Assembly (NCBI GenBank): GCA_963920575.1
Contig: OY986964.1
Span: 19,511,395 to 19,575,394 of the forward strand
Reading direction: 5' to 3'
DNA from: Narthecium ossifragum
Lineage: Eukaryota > Streptophyta > Magnoliopsida > Dioscoreales > Nartheciaceae
Length of the DNA: 64,000 bases
Part shown: positions 33,009 to 43,861 of the stretch, piece by piece
Numbering within the stretch: position 1 is the first letter of the stretch
Layout: every line of letters starts with the position of its first letter
The notes under the pieces: generated by a model
Databases searched by the model: none
The model's input: only the letters and a program-made list of their open reading frames with translations
What the model was told of the DNA's origin: nothing
Translations under genes and position numbers: made by a program

Positions 33009-34180
33009 CCTTTGCTTGATGCCATTCGACAAATTCCTTCTTACGCCAAATTTCTTAAGGATCTGTATACCCATAAACGCCTGGCCAAATCCAATGTTTC
33101 TAAAAAGATCTTTCTTACCGAGCAAGCCAGTTCGATTTTGAGACATGATACACCTCCCAAACTGAAAGATCCTGGTACCCCTACCATACCTTGTTATATA
33201 GGAGACTACCATATTGATGGTGCCCTTCTTGATTTAGGTGCTAATGTTAACCTTATGCCATATTACCTTTATAAGGAATTTGGGATGGGAGAACTTAAAC
33301 AAACACCAGTGATCTTACAATTAGCTGATAGGTCCATTAAGACACCTAGAGGTATCTTAGAAGATGTTTTAGTCAAAGTGGATAATTTCTTCTTTCCTGT
33401 TGACTTAGTTGTCTTAGATGTGAAACCTACTGTCCACTGTAAAAAGACTGTACCCATTATTCTAGGACGTCCCTTTTTGGCCACTGCTAATGCCTACATA
33501 AATTGTCGAACTGGTGTGATGGATGTTTCCTTTGGACATATGCATGTTAAATTAAATATTTTTAAAACTGCATGTTTGCCTGAGCAAGATGATGAATGTT
33601 ATAATGTTGATATTTTGACTGAATGTATTGATGATAGATCACATGCAATGATTTTTGATGAATTATCTGATAGTCTGCATGATTATGACTCTGATAGTGA
33701 TGATGATGTTAATTTAGAAACTGCATAATCGAAAGATGACATCAAAACACACATCTCAAATACACCGATCGATAGGCCGGACGGCCGATCAATCGATCTG
33801 GACACAACGAAGATTGAAACTGTTTCTTGGATGGTTGAACCCCTTCCACCTCTCTCTTCTACTCCTGCACCTTCTTCACTGGAAGCACCACCTGATTTAG
33901 AATTAAAACCACTGCCTAAAACGCTGAAATATGTTTTCCTAGGGTCAGATTCCTCTCTTCCCGTTATCATCTCTTCCTCACTTTCAAACGATCAGGAGAG
34001 TCAACTTATAGAGGTTCTACAGCATCATAGGAAAGCCATAGGTTGGTTAGTGGCTGATTTGAAAGGTATTGACCTTTCGATTTGCATGCATAAGATTCAT
34101 CTCGAGGATGAATCTAAAACTATAAGGGAAATGCAACGCCGCCTTAATCCTAATATGAAAGTGGTGGTGAAGAAAGAAGT
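33009..34180 (+). pseudogene. Protease and RT start of element D
   Basis: Protease motifs PLLDAIRQIPSYAKFLKDLY, LLDLGANVNLMPYYLY (near 33229; Ser of DLGAS replaced by Asn), LQLADRSIKTPRGILEDVLV and VPIILGRPFLATANAYIN. An acidic linker leads to a TAA (33726-33728), with TCGA palindromes at 33764-33803. The same frame then continues with LELKPLPKTLKYVFLGSDSS and VIISSSLSNDQES up to the RT entry RRLNPNMKVVVKKEV, where LTR C begins at 34181. Confidence 0.9.
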
Positions 34181-35740
34181 TGATGATGATGCATAATGTT
34201 ATATTTTTATCCCTTAATATTTAGTCTCCTGTGCTTATTTGGTACCTAAATACACTCATTATTCTTATATTATGATTTAGGATGCAATTGAAATCCTTAA
34301 GTCGAAAAGAAGCTGAAAAGAGTATTTGGATCAACTTTAAAGATTAAATTGTACCTGCTGATGAAGAAACAGATAATGTGTCATATATGGATGGAAAGCT
34401 CTTGAAGTCTAGTTTCTGGAGAATTTTACGATTCGTGATTTGGAGCTTCCTAGAGAAAGTTACAGTGCTTTTACTACAACAAGCGCAGGGCAGAACAACA
34501 GAAGTAATATGCAGAGAAAAAGAGATCGATCCGCTTTCCAAACGAGATCGATCCCTTATGCACCCAGAGATGAAAAATACCCATGATCGATCCCCGCATC
34601 GACCGTCAGCCTCTGTCTAAAATATACGCTCTCAGGGTCGATAGAAGGATCGACCGTGAGGAGAAATCTGAATCCGGAATAAAGGGATCAATCCCTTTTC
34701 CAAAAGGGATCGATCCGAGTCGGGGCGCAACCACAATTTGGGAAGAAAAGATCGATCTTCTTTCCATAAAGATCGATCTTTCTTAACCGACTTTGCAGAA
34801 TTAAGGGCTCAGATTTAATCCGAGAATGGGAAACTTATGGGCTATAAATAGGGTTCTTTTTAGGGATTAATGGGAGGCGAATTCTAGAGGTTTTTGGCTG
34901 CTACTTTCTATTTCTTTGATATTTCTAGGGTTCTTCTTTCTTCTTTAAAGGATTAGATTGTTCTTGATGGCCTTGCGTGGCTAAACCTTAATTCTTGGTC
35001 GAGGAGACTGAAACCTCGGAATCAATGAAACTGTGAGATCTAATCTATTTTTAATGTTCAGTTTATACTTGAGTATTGGATGTTCTTCTGAGATTAAATC
35101 TTCATGATTGTCTTGTCTAATTGCTAGGAGGCCTACTAGTTTATTATTCATTACGATCTACTGCTAAGTTGGATATCAAATCCGTAATTGTTTAATCCCT
35201 CTAATCTGCGAAGCAACTGAGATCTTTTGATTTACTACGTTTCAGAGATTAATAGATCTTAGGAAGAATATTCGACTAGATTAAATGCAACCGCTTGTGC
35301 TTGTGTTGTTTAGCTTCATCGATCTCCCTATTCTTAAGGCTGCTATTATATTAAATGTACAACGCTTGTCTTAGGTTGTCTAGTAGTTAGGGTTGATTAG
35401 ATCGCTTGTTTCTAATTAACTATGATTGAGAAGAGATTCGAATTTCATTCGAACGGTGAATATTCAAGGTGTAGATTGATTGATACTTGCATCAATGATC
35501 AGTTATAAGGATTCCGATGGTGGATGTTGACTCAGACCAAGGTTTGTTCTCTTGATTTAATTCAATTCTTCGCTTTAGATTATTTCTTTACTGTTTTCTT
35601 CACGCTTAAAACCCCCCATCTTTGTTCACTAAGCACAAAACTAGTCTAAACACTTTTCGTGGGATCGACTCGTACTCGCACTACTACATTTATCTTAAAG
35701 AGTATTGGTTTTATTTTTGAGTGCCTATGACAACACATCA
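34181..35740 (+). mobile_element. Athila LTR C inside D's RT
   Basis: TGATGATGATGCATAATG..AACACATCA, 1560 bp, the B/H LTR type, followed by a perfect primer-binding site (35746-35763). TATA box 34843-34850. Its U3 array (34519-34781) mixes GATCGATC pairs with GGTCGA..ATCGACC units. No 3' LTR of C survives. The preceding bases GAAGT would be the TSD. Confidence 0.9.
34519..34781. promoter_or_regulatory. Hybrid GATCGATC / TCGACC array in LTR C
   Basis: Contains AGATCGATCCGC, GAGATCGATCCC, a 'gcatcgaccgtcagcctctgtc' unit, GGGTCGATAGAAGGATCGACC, and an AAAGATCGATCTT pair about 22 bp apart. It ends about 60 bp before the TATA box, as in B and H. Confidence 0.7.
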
Positions 35741-35911
35741 AATTTTGGCGCCGTTGCCGGGGAGTGATTCTAGTTGATTTTTGTGCTTATTGTGATCTTT
35801 ACTTTCATAAAAAAAAGAGTTTACACAAATTTTATGGATGTGTTTTTCTCGGTTTACCGGAAACTTCTTGATTGTTTATGAGTATAGCTCGATTTTTTAA
35901 TCAAGGTAAAT

Positions 35912-36505
35912 TTGCAGTACGATCCAGAGATAGAAAGAACTTTACACAGGTTATGGAGGGAAGCTCGGAGAAACATTGAGGAGAACGATTTGGCTCTTGA
36001 CCACTTATTTGCTAGTGATTCGGAATTAGAAGAGGAAGAAGTCATGGTCGGAAATCGGACTTTGAAAGAACTTGCAGCCCCAGATTTGAATCAACAACCC
36101 TTATGCATTACATTCCCTACTTTGGATGTTGCTACTACTTTTGAATTGAAATCTGGACTAATACATCTCTTACCCACTTTTCATGGATATTCAGGGTATA
36201 ACCAAGTTGCAGTCGATCCTCAAGACCAAGAGAAGACTACTTTCACATGCCATTTTGGTACTTTTTCTTACCGTAGGATGCCTTTTGGTCTTTGTAATGC
36301 ACCTGCAACTTTTCAAAGGTGCATGATGGACATCTTCTTTGACATGATTGATAAATTCTTAGAAGTGTTCATGGATGATTTTTCTGTCTTTGGAAATTCT
36401 TTTGAATCTTTTTTAGACAATCTTTCTAAAGTTCTTGATCGATGCATTGAAACCAATCTTGTTCTTAGTTGGGAAAGAGTCACTTCATGGTTCAAGAAGG
36501 AATAG
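35912..36505 (+). pseudogene. Chimeric ORF: C gag N terminus fused to D RT
   Basis: Begins YDPEIERTLHRLWREAR and runs through LIHLLPTFHG exactly like B's gag, then at about 36195 continues in frame as RT palm: YSGYNQVAVDPQDQEKTTFT, RMPFGLCNAPATFQRCM and the catalytic FMDDFSVFG. The joint lies at a shared ATGGA, as expected for a deletion that removed most of C and about 95 codons of D's RT. The upstream ATG (35878) is out of frame by one base, so expression as written is unlikely. The frame is lost near 36475. Confidence 0.88.
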
Positions 36506-37260
36506 TGTTAGGTCACATTGTTTCAAAACAGGGTATAGAGGTTGATAGAGCTAAAGTCGAGTTAATTGCCAAATTACCGCCACCTTCATGTGTGCATCAA
36601 ATTCGTTCTTTTCTAGGTCATGCTGGATTCTATCGCCGATTCATCAAAGAGTTTTTTAAAATTACACGACCCTTGTGTGAATTACTAGCCAAGGATGTCC
36701 CCTTTGTCTTCAATGATGAATGTTTGACTGCTTTCAAGACCATTCGCGATTTACGGTCTACTGCACCTATCGTTCATGCCCCTGATTATTCTCTACCTTT
36801 TGAACTTATGTGTAACGCTTCTGATTCTATCATAGGAGCTGTTTTAGGACAACCAGTAAATAAAATTCCACATGTGATTTATTATGCCAGTAAGACCCTC
36901 TCTGAATCTCAATTAAATTATACGATTACTGAGAAGGAATTATTAGCAATAATTTTTGCATTGGAAAAATTACGTCCCTACCTCCTAGGTTCCAAAATCC
37001 TTATCCATACAGATCATGCAGCTCCGCGATATCTTTTAGCTAAAAAGGATGCCAAACCTCGACTAATTCGATGAATCTTGCTTTTGCAAGAATTTGATCT
37101 AGAGATTAGCGATAAGAAAGGTTCAGAAAATATAGTTGTTGATCACTTGTATCGCCTTCCATTGGAACATATTCTTGATAACACTCCTGTTAATACCTCT
37201 TTTTTCGACGACCATCTCTTTCAGGTTGTCTTTCACAACCTTGGTATGCACATATAGTTA
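36469..37260 (+). pseudogene. RT connection and RNase H of element D
   Basis: In the next frame: [36 protein letters not shown], RNase H start [18 protein letters not shown] (first catalytic Asp replaced by Asn), [20 protein letters not shown] and [18 protein letters not shown] at 37072-37074 and further breaks lead toward the integrase. Enzymatically dead. Confidence 0.88.
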
Positions 37261-37397
37261 ATTTTCTTGTTTCCGGCAAGCTTCCTGACTCTTGGTCTAA
37301 AAATGCCAAAAACAAATTCTTTTCTCAGATTAAATATTATATATGGGAAGACCCTGAGTTATTTAAGCATTGTTCTGACCAAGTTATCCGTAGGTGT

Positions 37398-38537
37398 GTG
37401 TTCGAGTCTGAAGTTCATGATATTCCCACTTTCTGTCATACACATGCATGTGGTGGTCATTTCTCAGGAAAGAAAACCGCTGCAAAAGTTTTACAAAGTG
37501 GATTTTATTGGCCTACAATTTTTAAGGATTCTCATAATTTTTGCCAATCCTGCATTCGATGTCAGGAAACTGGAAATATCTCTCGTAGGAATGAGATGCC
37601 TCAGACTCCGATTTTAGTTGCCGATATTTTTGATATCTGGGGTATTGATTTCATGGGTCCTTTTCCACCTTCTTTTGGTTTTCAGTATATCCTTGTAGCT
37701 ATTGACTATGTTTCTAAAGGGGTACAAGCTATAGCCACCAAATCGAATAATCATAAAGTCGTGATTAAACTTCTTCAAAGTAACATCTTTTCTCGATTTG
37801 GTTGTCCCCGTGCAATCATTAGCGATGGTGGTTCCCATTTTAATAATCAACATTTTTCTTCCCTCCTTAGAAGGTATTCTATCACACATAAAGTAGCCAC
37901 TCCCTATCATCCACAGACTAGTGGTCAAGTCGAACTTTCTAATAGGGAAATAAAACGCATATTAGAGAAAATCGTTCGTATTGATCGCGCTGATTGGGCC
38001 ACTAAGCTAGATGATGCACTGTGGGCTTATAGGACGGCTTATAAAACGCCTATTGGTATGTCCCCATACCGATTAGTGTTTGGTAAACCTTATCATTTGC
38101 CCAAAGAATTAGAACATCGAGCTATGTGGGCCATTAAAAAGCTCAATACTGATACTAATGCCGTCACAACACATAGGAAACTCAGTTTATCTGAACTTGA
38201 GAAAATTTACAATGAAGCATATTTGAATTCCAAAATTTATAAAGATAAAATGAAGGCCTTCCGTGATAAACACATTTCAAGGAGGACTTTTGATGTCGGA
38301 CAGAAAGTTTGGCTTTTCAATGCTAGATTGTGTCTTTTCCCAGGTAAATTACGTTCTAGATGGTCTGGGCCTTTTATTATAAATAGAGTATTTACACATG
38401 GTGCTATAGAGATTCGACATCCACATACGAATGAAACTTTCACTGTTAATGGGCATAGATTAAAGCATTATGTGGAGGATATCGTTCACGGTGAGGTGGT
38501 TGAGTCCGTCGAGCTGACAGATTCGTGCTATAACTGA
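37398..38537 (+). CDS. Integrase of element D, open frame
   Basis: 380-codon uninterrupted frame lacking a credible own start, being the tail of a polyprotein. Zinc-binding HHCC region: [20 protein letters not shown] to CQSCIRCQ. Catalytic DDE core: [27 protein letters not shown] and [20 protein letters not shown]. The C-terminal domain ends with [16 protein letters not shown] and [14 protein letters not shown]. All three catalytic acids are present. It would insert element DNA into chromosomes. Stop at 38535-38537. The least damaged pol domain of D. Confidence 0.92.
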   Translation: MFESEVHDIPTFCHTHACGGHFSGKKTAAKVLQSGFYWPTIFKDSHNFCQSCIRCQETGNISRRNEMPQTPILVADIFDIWGIDFMGPFPPSFGFQYILVAIDYVSKGVQAIATKSNNHKVVIKLLQSNIFSRFGCPRAIISDGGSHFNNQHFSSLLRRYSITHKVATPYHPQTSGQVELSNREIKRILEKIVRIDRADWATKLDDALWAYRTAYKTPIGMSPYRLVFGKPYHLPKELEHRAMWAIKKLNTDTNAVTTHRKLSLSELEKIYNEAYLNSKIYKDKMKAFRDKHISRRTFDVGQKVWLFNARLCLFPGKLRSRWSGPFIINRVFTHGAIEIRHPHTNETFTVNGHRLKHYVEDIVHGEVVESVELTDSCYN

Positions 38538-38549
38538 CCTTCTTTGAGG

Positions 38550-38597
38550 CGTCTAGCGAAAGACGTAAAATTACGCGCTTCCTGGGAGACAACCCAG
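38550..38597 (+). other. Two-hairpin motif (D)
   Basis: Stem 1 CGTCT-agcgaa-AGACG (38550-38565), TAAAATTACGCGCTT, stem 2 CTGGG-agacaa-CCCAG (38582-38597). It lies 12 bp after the integrase stop. Compare 14310 and 23559. Confidence 0.65.
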
Positions 38598-38724
38598 TTT
38601 TATGATTTTTCCTTAGCTTTTAAGAATTTTCATTGATTTTTCGGATTTTTCCATGTTTTTTTTCCGATTTCTCCATGATTTTCCTTTAAGAATAATCATA
38701 TTATTTAGAAAATCAAACTTCCTG

Positions 38725-38995
38725 GATCACGGTCGACCATCGCATCGACCATTGCATCGACCGTGAGCCTCTATCATGAAAAAGGCTTCGCAAGGTCGAT
38801 GCAACGATCAACCGTCACCTCCTCAACAAAATCCTATCAGCCACAGTCGATCGGCCGATCGACCGTCGGATCGACCATCGGCTTCTTTTTTCATCTCACG
38901 ATCGACCGTCGCCTTATTGTCCCAATATCACCCACTCCCACGGTCGACCATCAGATCGACCGTCAACATTATTTTTTTTCTGCTCGATCGGACCG
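38725..38995. repeat. TCGA array downstream of D integrase
   Basis: TCGA cores at 12-bp intervals in triplets (GGTCGACCATCGCATCGACC and onward; GTCGATCGGCCGATCGACCG and onward), then single sites. It closely resembles the arrays in F's LTRs although D is Athila-type and F Tekay-type. Confidence 0.75.
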
Positions 38996-39231
38996 CCATC
39001 GGATTTTAATCTACTCCTAATCATTTTCCTTCTCTAAGTCAAATTTTAGTTCATCCTCTATTTAAATCCGCCCATTCCTGACTTCCTAGGGTATCTCTTC
39101 CTCTTTGATCATCACCCTTGCTCCATCATCTAGAATCTGCTCTGTTCCTTCCTCTGCATCCCCGTCGTGACCATCGTCGACCACCTCTCCCCTTCGTCTT
39201 CTACCACCTAGCCAGATCACTGAATTCCGAG

Positions 39232-39747
39232 ATGTCTCGATCGAGCCAATCCTCCTACTATTCTGATGATAGTCCGCCCCACTTCCTGATGTCCGACTTC
39301 ACACCTGGATCTCCAATGTCGCAAGCGTTGTGGTTCTCCTCCGACGATGACTCGATGAGCACTGCCGATTCCCCGACACCACCATCGCCACCAACGGTCT
39401 TATGCTTTCCACCTAGAGTTCTTTCTGAATCCGCCGCACCTGTTGATTCCCCTGATGCCTATCCTAATGGTGTTGAGTTCTATGGGTTGTTACCTCCAGT
39501 GGATTTGTTTGCCCGCATCGTTTGTGATATTTAGCATGCTCCAGACCTTGACGATGCCTGGGTCTCCTTCGAGAGTTCCGGTGGTTCAATGCTCGTCATG
39601 CCTCCACGTTCTCTCATTGATCCTGCTCTTCTGATGCCTCCTGATTCACCATATGCATCGGATGACCCTGATCGTTCGCCGACTCCGATGCCTAGTGACT
39701 ATGATTCTGAAGACGAAGACAGCGAGGATGAGATGGATGATGAGTGA
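39232..39747 (+). CDS. Unrecognised acidic Ser/Pro-rich ORF in D
   Basis: Starts MSRSSQSSYYSDDSPPHFLM and keeps one frame for 172 codons, with a single TAG at 39532-39534, ending in an acidic tail (DYDSEDEDSEDEMDDE). Rich in Ser, Pro and Asp. No signal peptide or membrane segment is visible, so it does not look like an envelope protein despite sitting in the 'env-like' position after integrase in an Athila-type element. No family recognised. It may be a real accessory ORF of this lineage or captured host coding sequence. Confidence 0.5.
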
Positions 39748-40728
39748 GGAGTCTTGCTTTGAGACTATTTTAGTGGATGCTTGCTTATCTAGGTTTTCTT
39801 TTATTATGGTGAGATGGTTGGCTATAGAGATGCTAGTGTCGTGAGCTTTTATTTTTCTTTTGGATTATATTTTATATTTGGATTCATGTAGATGTTGGCT
39901 CATCATAGTTTTATGCTAAATAAAGACAAAGGATCTTCTGCCAATTATTTCCTTTATACCTTTCAGCTTTTCATTGGTTATATTTTTCATTCTATTATAT
40001 TTGATATTTTGGAAAGGTATCTTATGACAGGTGTCCCTTTGGAACTCACTGAGGGGCGAATTTTCCAAATCATCCATAGCTCGATCAGGGGGTTATTCTT
40101 CGGTTTTTATATATGTCTCTCATTTAACATGGTGATTTTTATGAGCATATTGTTTTTTAGTATCTTCTAGATACATGAATTTATTCAATGGCAACGTATT
40201 CTTCTTGTGGGTGGTGTGGTGATCGTCTTCCATGCGAGCCAACTACCTATGGCGCGATATTATGGTGATCTCTACCCTTTTTCCTTGCTTTCTTTTTACA
40301 ACTTAGGGTAATCGAGGACAATTACATTCAAGTTGGGGGGTAGATTCTAGGAATTTAATTCTTATTATTATACATCCCTTGAAATATGCCAAAAGGATGA
40401 AATTATGATATGATTTGACAAAGATGGTCGTTTTAGAAATTTATTGTTTGAACTATTTTGAGACTTGTATGTCATATAAGGGATAGTAAATTTTTGCTAT
40501 GCATGACACTATTTCTATACTTTAACACTTTTACTATGATTTAAGGATAACATGACATATCCTAATACACATGTTCACTTACACATGTTAAAGGGTTGAT
40601 ATTAGATTCTAAGCATGATATTAGGATAGATTTACAATTCTATGTCATGGCACAGAAAACACATGAACACATGCAATTATCTGAGTATGCGAAAAAAAAT
40701 GGATTTTCAACTTAGTAACCGGGCAGTG
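39748..40728 (+). other. 3' untranslated region of D, first part
   Basis: Non-coding, collinear with G at 3061-4030. Contains the internal polypurine block CAAGTTGGGGGGTAG (about 40330) and the start of an AGTAACCGGG motif (40714) that is split by the solo LTR. The ORF at 39892-40170 is hydrophobic AT-rich sequence without support. Confidence 0.65.
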
Positions 40729-40960
40729 TGCCACACCCCGACCCAGAAAACCCATCCAGGACGGGGCGTGAGGGTTCCTATCACTATTCATCATCAACCG
40801 GCGCGATACAAAGCGGAAAAGATAGATAATTTAAACAATTGTATTCCAGAGGCTAAATAGATTCAATCATAATATATATTATCAAGTTGTACAATGCCTA
40901 AGTTCCAATATATAGATTTATACAAAACCCCAAAGGTTCTCCAAAATGTTTACATCATAT

Positions 40961-40970
<10 letters not shown>

Positions 40971-41044
<74 letters not shown>
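40971..41044. repeat. (AT)n microsatellite
   Basis: About 37 AT units following a short (AC)n. The equivalent place in F's LTRs has only a short 'ttatatatattg', so the expansion is specific to this copy. Confidence 0.97.
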
Positions 41045-41046
<2 letters not shown>

Positions 41047-42037
41047 AAAGGTACAACGGATCATCCTCCAGCAACCTCAAGCGCCTCTGGATGTACTCGC
41101 GCCGCCCAAGGCCGATCCTGCCGGCTCCACTGACGAAGAACTGCCGCCTGCACCTGCAAACGCAGCCCGGGTAGGAGTGAGCGATAAGCTCAGTAGGGTT
41201 CTACTCTACGGCACACTGAAGGGAGGAAAACAACAACAGTGTTGTCTCCCAGCTTAAGTCTAACGGATGCCACGGGTCCCATAACCCAGTTGATGTCCCA
41301 AGGGCTCTTGTCATGAAACCTCAATCCTGAACAAGTTATCAGGAGGCCAAGGAATAGTAACATGCAAGATCACCCTTCCCAAGCTAGAATACCGAGCCTT
41401 GGGGAACCACGTCGGGAACGCATCAACATCCATCCTTAGCACTTGGCTTTGGAAGACAACACGACCTCTAAACCTCAAACACTGATCAGAGTCAACTAGC
41501 GTGAATCCTCAAAGACATGAGACATGATCAACAATCACACCCTACTCCTGACTACCCATCCACGATCCTAAGGCTAGATCCGAGCTACCCGAGAGCCTCG
41601 GATCGGCGACCTAAACCATCGCCCGCCTAACCTCAAATGCCTCTAATGCATACAATGCATGATCCTAGGCAAACATCTATCCTAGATGTCTCTACATGCC
41701 ACATCAACAGTTATGAGTTCAACAGATATACAATAGCCCTCGGCACTCGCCGGCAAGAGGCTAAGGTTCCACAATTTCTCATTAGCTAGCACTCATAGCT
41801 AGCTAATGGCTAAGTATACCGCTGAGCGATTAACTACATCCAACATGTATTTAAAGGCAAGCCATAACATCGATTTACTCAAGGGAAATCAACATGCAAT
41901 CCACACCATAATCTCAATGGAAAACCCGTGAAAACTTCATGAAATCCACCCACATACTTCCCAACATACTTAGATACTAATCACCCATCAAAACCATCCA
42001 AGAAATACCAGAAAACCAAGTCCAAAGGGTCACGGAC

Positions 42038-42372
42038 GATGTCACGGTCGATCCGGGGATCGACCGTGAGGCCACGGACGATGCCATGGTCGATCCGGCG
42101 ATCGACCGTGAGACCCATGCGAAGAAAACCAAGGGCGATGGTCGATCCACCCATCGACCCTGAGAAGTCCAAAACCAAACAGCGCCTGACGGTCGATGCG
42201 ACGGTCGACCGTCAGGTAAATGGCGAAAAGGAGAAGATCCCACGGTCGATCGACCCATCGACCGTGGGAGCCCAAAATCCTGACAGAGCCCGACGGTCGA
42301 TGCGACGGTCGACCGTCAGGCCCAGAAAGGGTAAAACAACACTTGACGGTCGATGCATCGATCGACCGTCGA
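42038..42372. repeat. TCGA array in solo LTR
   Basis: Pairs and triplets of GGTCGA..ATCGACC such as GGTCGATCCGGGGATCGACC and GGTCGATGCGACGGTCGACC, TCGA cores 12 bp apart. Homologous to 48255-48606 and 55302-55670. Confidence 0.8.
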
Positions 42373-43195
42373 GCCTTGGCACAGTTCATCAGAACAGTGC
42401 CGGAAATCCAATTCTTTGGATTTCAAGTATCAAATCATGTTGGAATAAGATGAAATATTGCAAGCAAGTATATTTAGCAAAGGGGAGGCTAATGGAGTGA
42501 AGAAATCCAGTTTTCGACGGTTAAATCTCTTATCTAGGTCCAAATGGACAAAAATCGACAAAACGGCAATAATACGGAAACCAACCGTTCAAATACTGAA
42601 ATCTCGACGTAGGAATACAGGAAATGAGTTACACTACACATACAAGGAGTTACAAACCATTCTAACAGGTATCCCTACAGCGAAAGTGCAATAATCCTAT
42701 CCTAGGAGAACCCGATCCAAGGATCGAGGTAGAAACACCTACTTGAGCAAGTAGGGTAGCTCCTCCACGCGTGCCACCAGTTGAGCCGCCAAGATCCAAG
42801 CTCCGAACGCCGAAGTCTCCAACCCTAGCTCAGCCAAAGGAGAGAGAGAGAGGAGAAAATGACAGGAGAAGAAGAGAAGGAAAGAGAAGAAAGAGACAGC
42901 CCTTATATAGAAATTCCAAATCTATCTCAGCCGTCTAAATCGATCTTTCCCGATCGAGCTCCAATCCTCCGATCGGACGCACCCTAGGGATTCTAATCAA
43001 ACACATACATCAATCAAAATCAGTGTGTGGAACGCGAGTGTGAAACCGACCACCAGAGGGCATATTTATCAAAATGCCCCCGGGGTCCAAAACCGCCACA
43101 CGATCGCCCGATCGTGCCCGACGCGGAACCAAACCAACAGGAAACCGGCTCTCGACCCACGTGGTCGAATCAGGTCTGAGGGACGGGCCCTCACA

Positions 43196-43861
43196 CAGTG
43201 TGCCTAACCAGCGTGTTGTTTGCGTAAAACAGTTGAGATTCCTAATGAAAAAAAGAAGGGTTTTATACTTAGTAATCGGGCAAGGTGCCTAACAAGGTTT
43301 GTTGTTCGCGTAAAACGGTTGAAAAAAAAGAAACAAAAAAAGAAACAAAAATAAAACATATATTGCTATCTGATTAGTGGAAGATATGTGCTTGGCTATG
43401 ATTGTTATCTTGAATAGTTAAAGTGTTTAGATATAATTGATGCTCTGAAGCATGTGAAATCCTATTCACACACATGAGTGTTAAAGTTATTTTTAATCAT
43501 GATTAAATATGTTGAAGTGTTGGAAATATGTTATGATATGTTTTGATTTACTATATTTTTATGTGACTATGAGTTGAAGGGTATATTCGTAGATATTATT
43601 TCTACTTCATGCATTAGAGTTAATGAATATTATAATTCATTTCTAATGACATATTCAAGGCAATGTAAAGATGTTTGTGGGTGTCATCCCTGAAAACCCG
43701 TAGGAGACTATAACTCCTCCACTGGGGTAACCCAGGGGTTTAAAAGCTTGTTGCACATGCTAAGTGCCATCGTGAGACCTACGAAAGTGGCTAGTTAGAT
43801 TTATTGCTTTAATTTTATATTTTCTTTGCTCGAGGACTAGCAAAGTGTAAGTTGGGACGTG
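43196..43861 (+). other. 3' untranslated region of D, second part
   Basis: Completes the split AGTAACCGGGC..GCGTAAAACAGTTGA motif and carries a second tandem copy (43271-43322), the 'aggagactataactcctcc' block, the empty homologue of the MULE target (about 43800-43830) and a degenerate polypurine tract AAGTTGGGACGTG before the 3' LTR. Confidence 0.7.

Larger units (their letters stand above)
40729..43195 (-). mobile_element. Solo LTR, Tekay-type (F family), TSD CAGTG
   Basis: Plus-strand ends TGCCACACCCCGACCC and GGGCCCTCACA are the reverse complement of F's LTR ends. Flanked by perfect CAGTG (40724-40728, 43196-43200). Its TCGA array is at 42038-42372, a GATCG cluster at about 42917-42972 and a TATA-like TATATA at about 42905 (minus strand). 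An expanded (AT)n lies at 40971-41044. Confidence 0.94.

Noticed and set aside
39892..40170. Hydrophobic 92-residue ORF as an envelope-like transmembrane protein of D
   Set aside because: AT-rich sequence yields hydrophobic codons. The collinear region in G has no matching frame.
42901..43292. ORFs at 43025-43292 as a gene beside the solo LTR
   Set aside because: They run from LTR sequence across the TSD into D's 3' UTR, so the frame is accidental.
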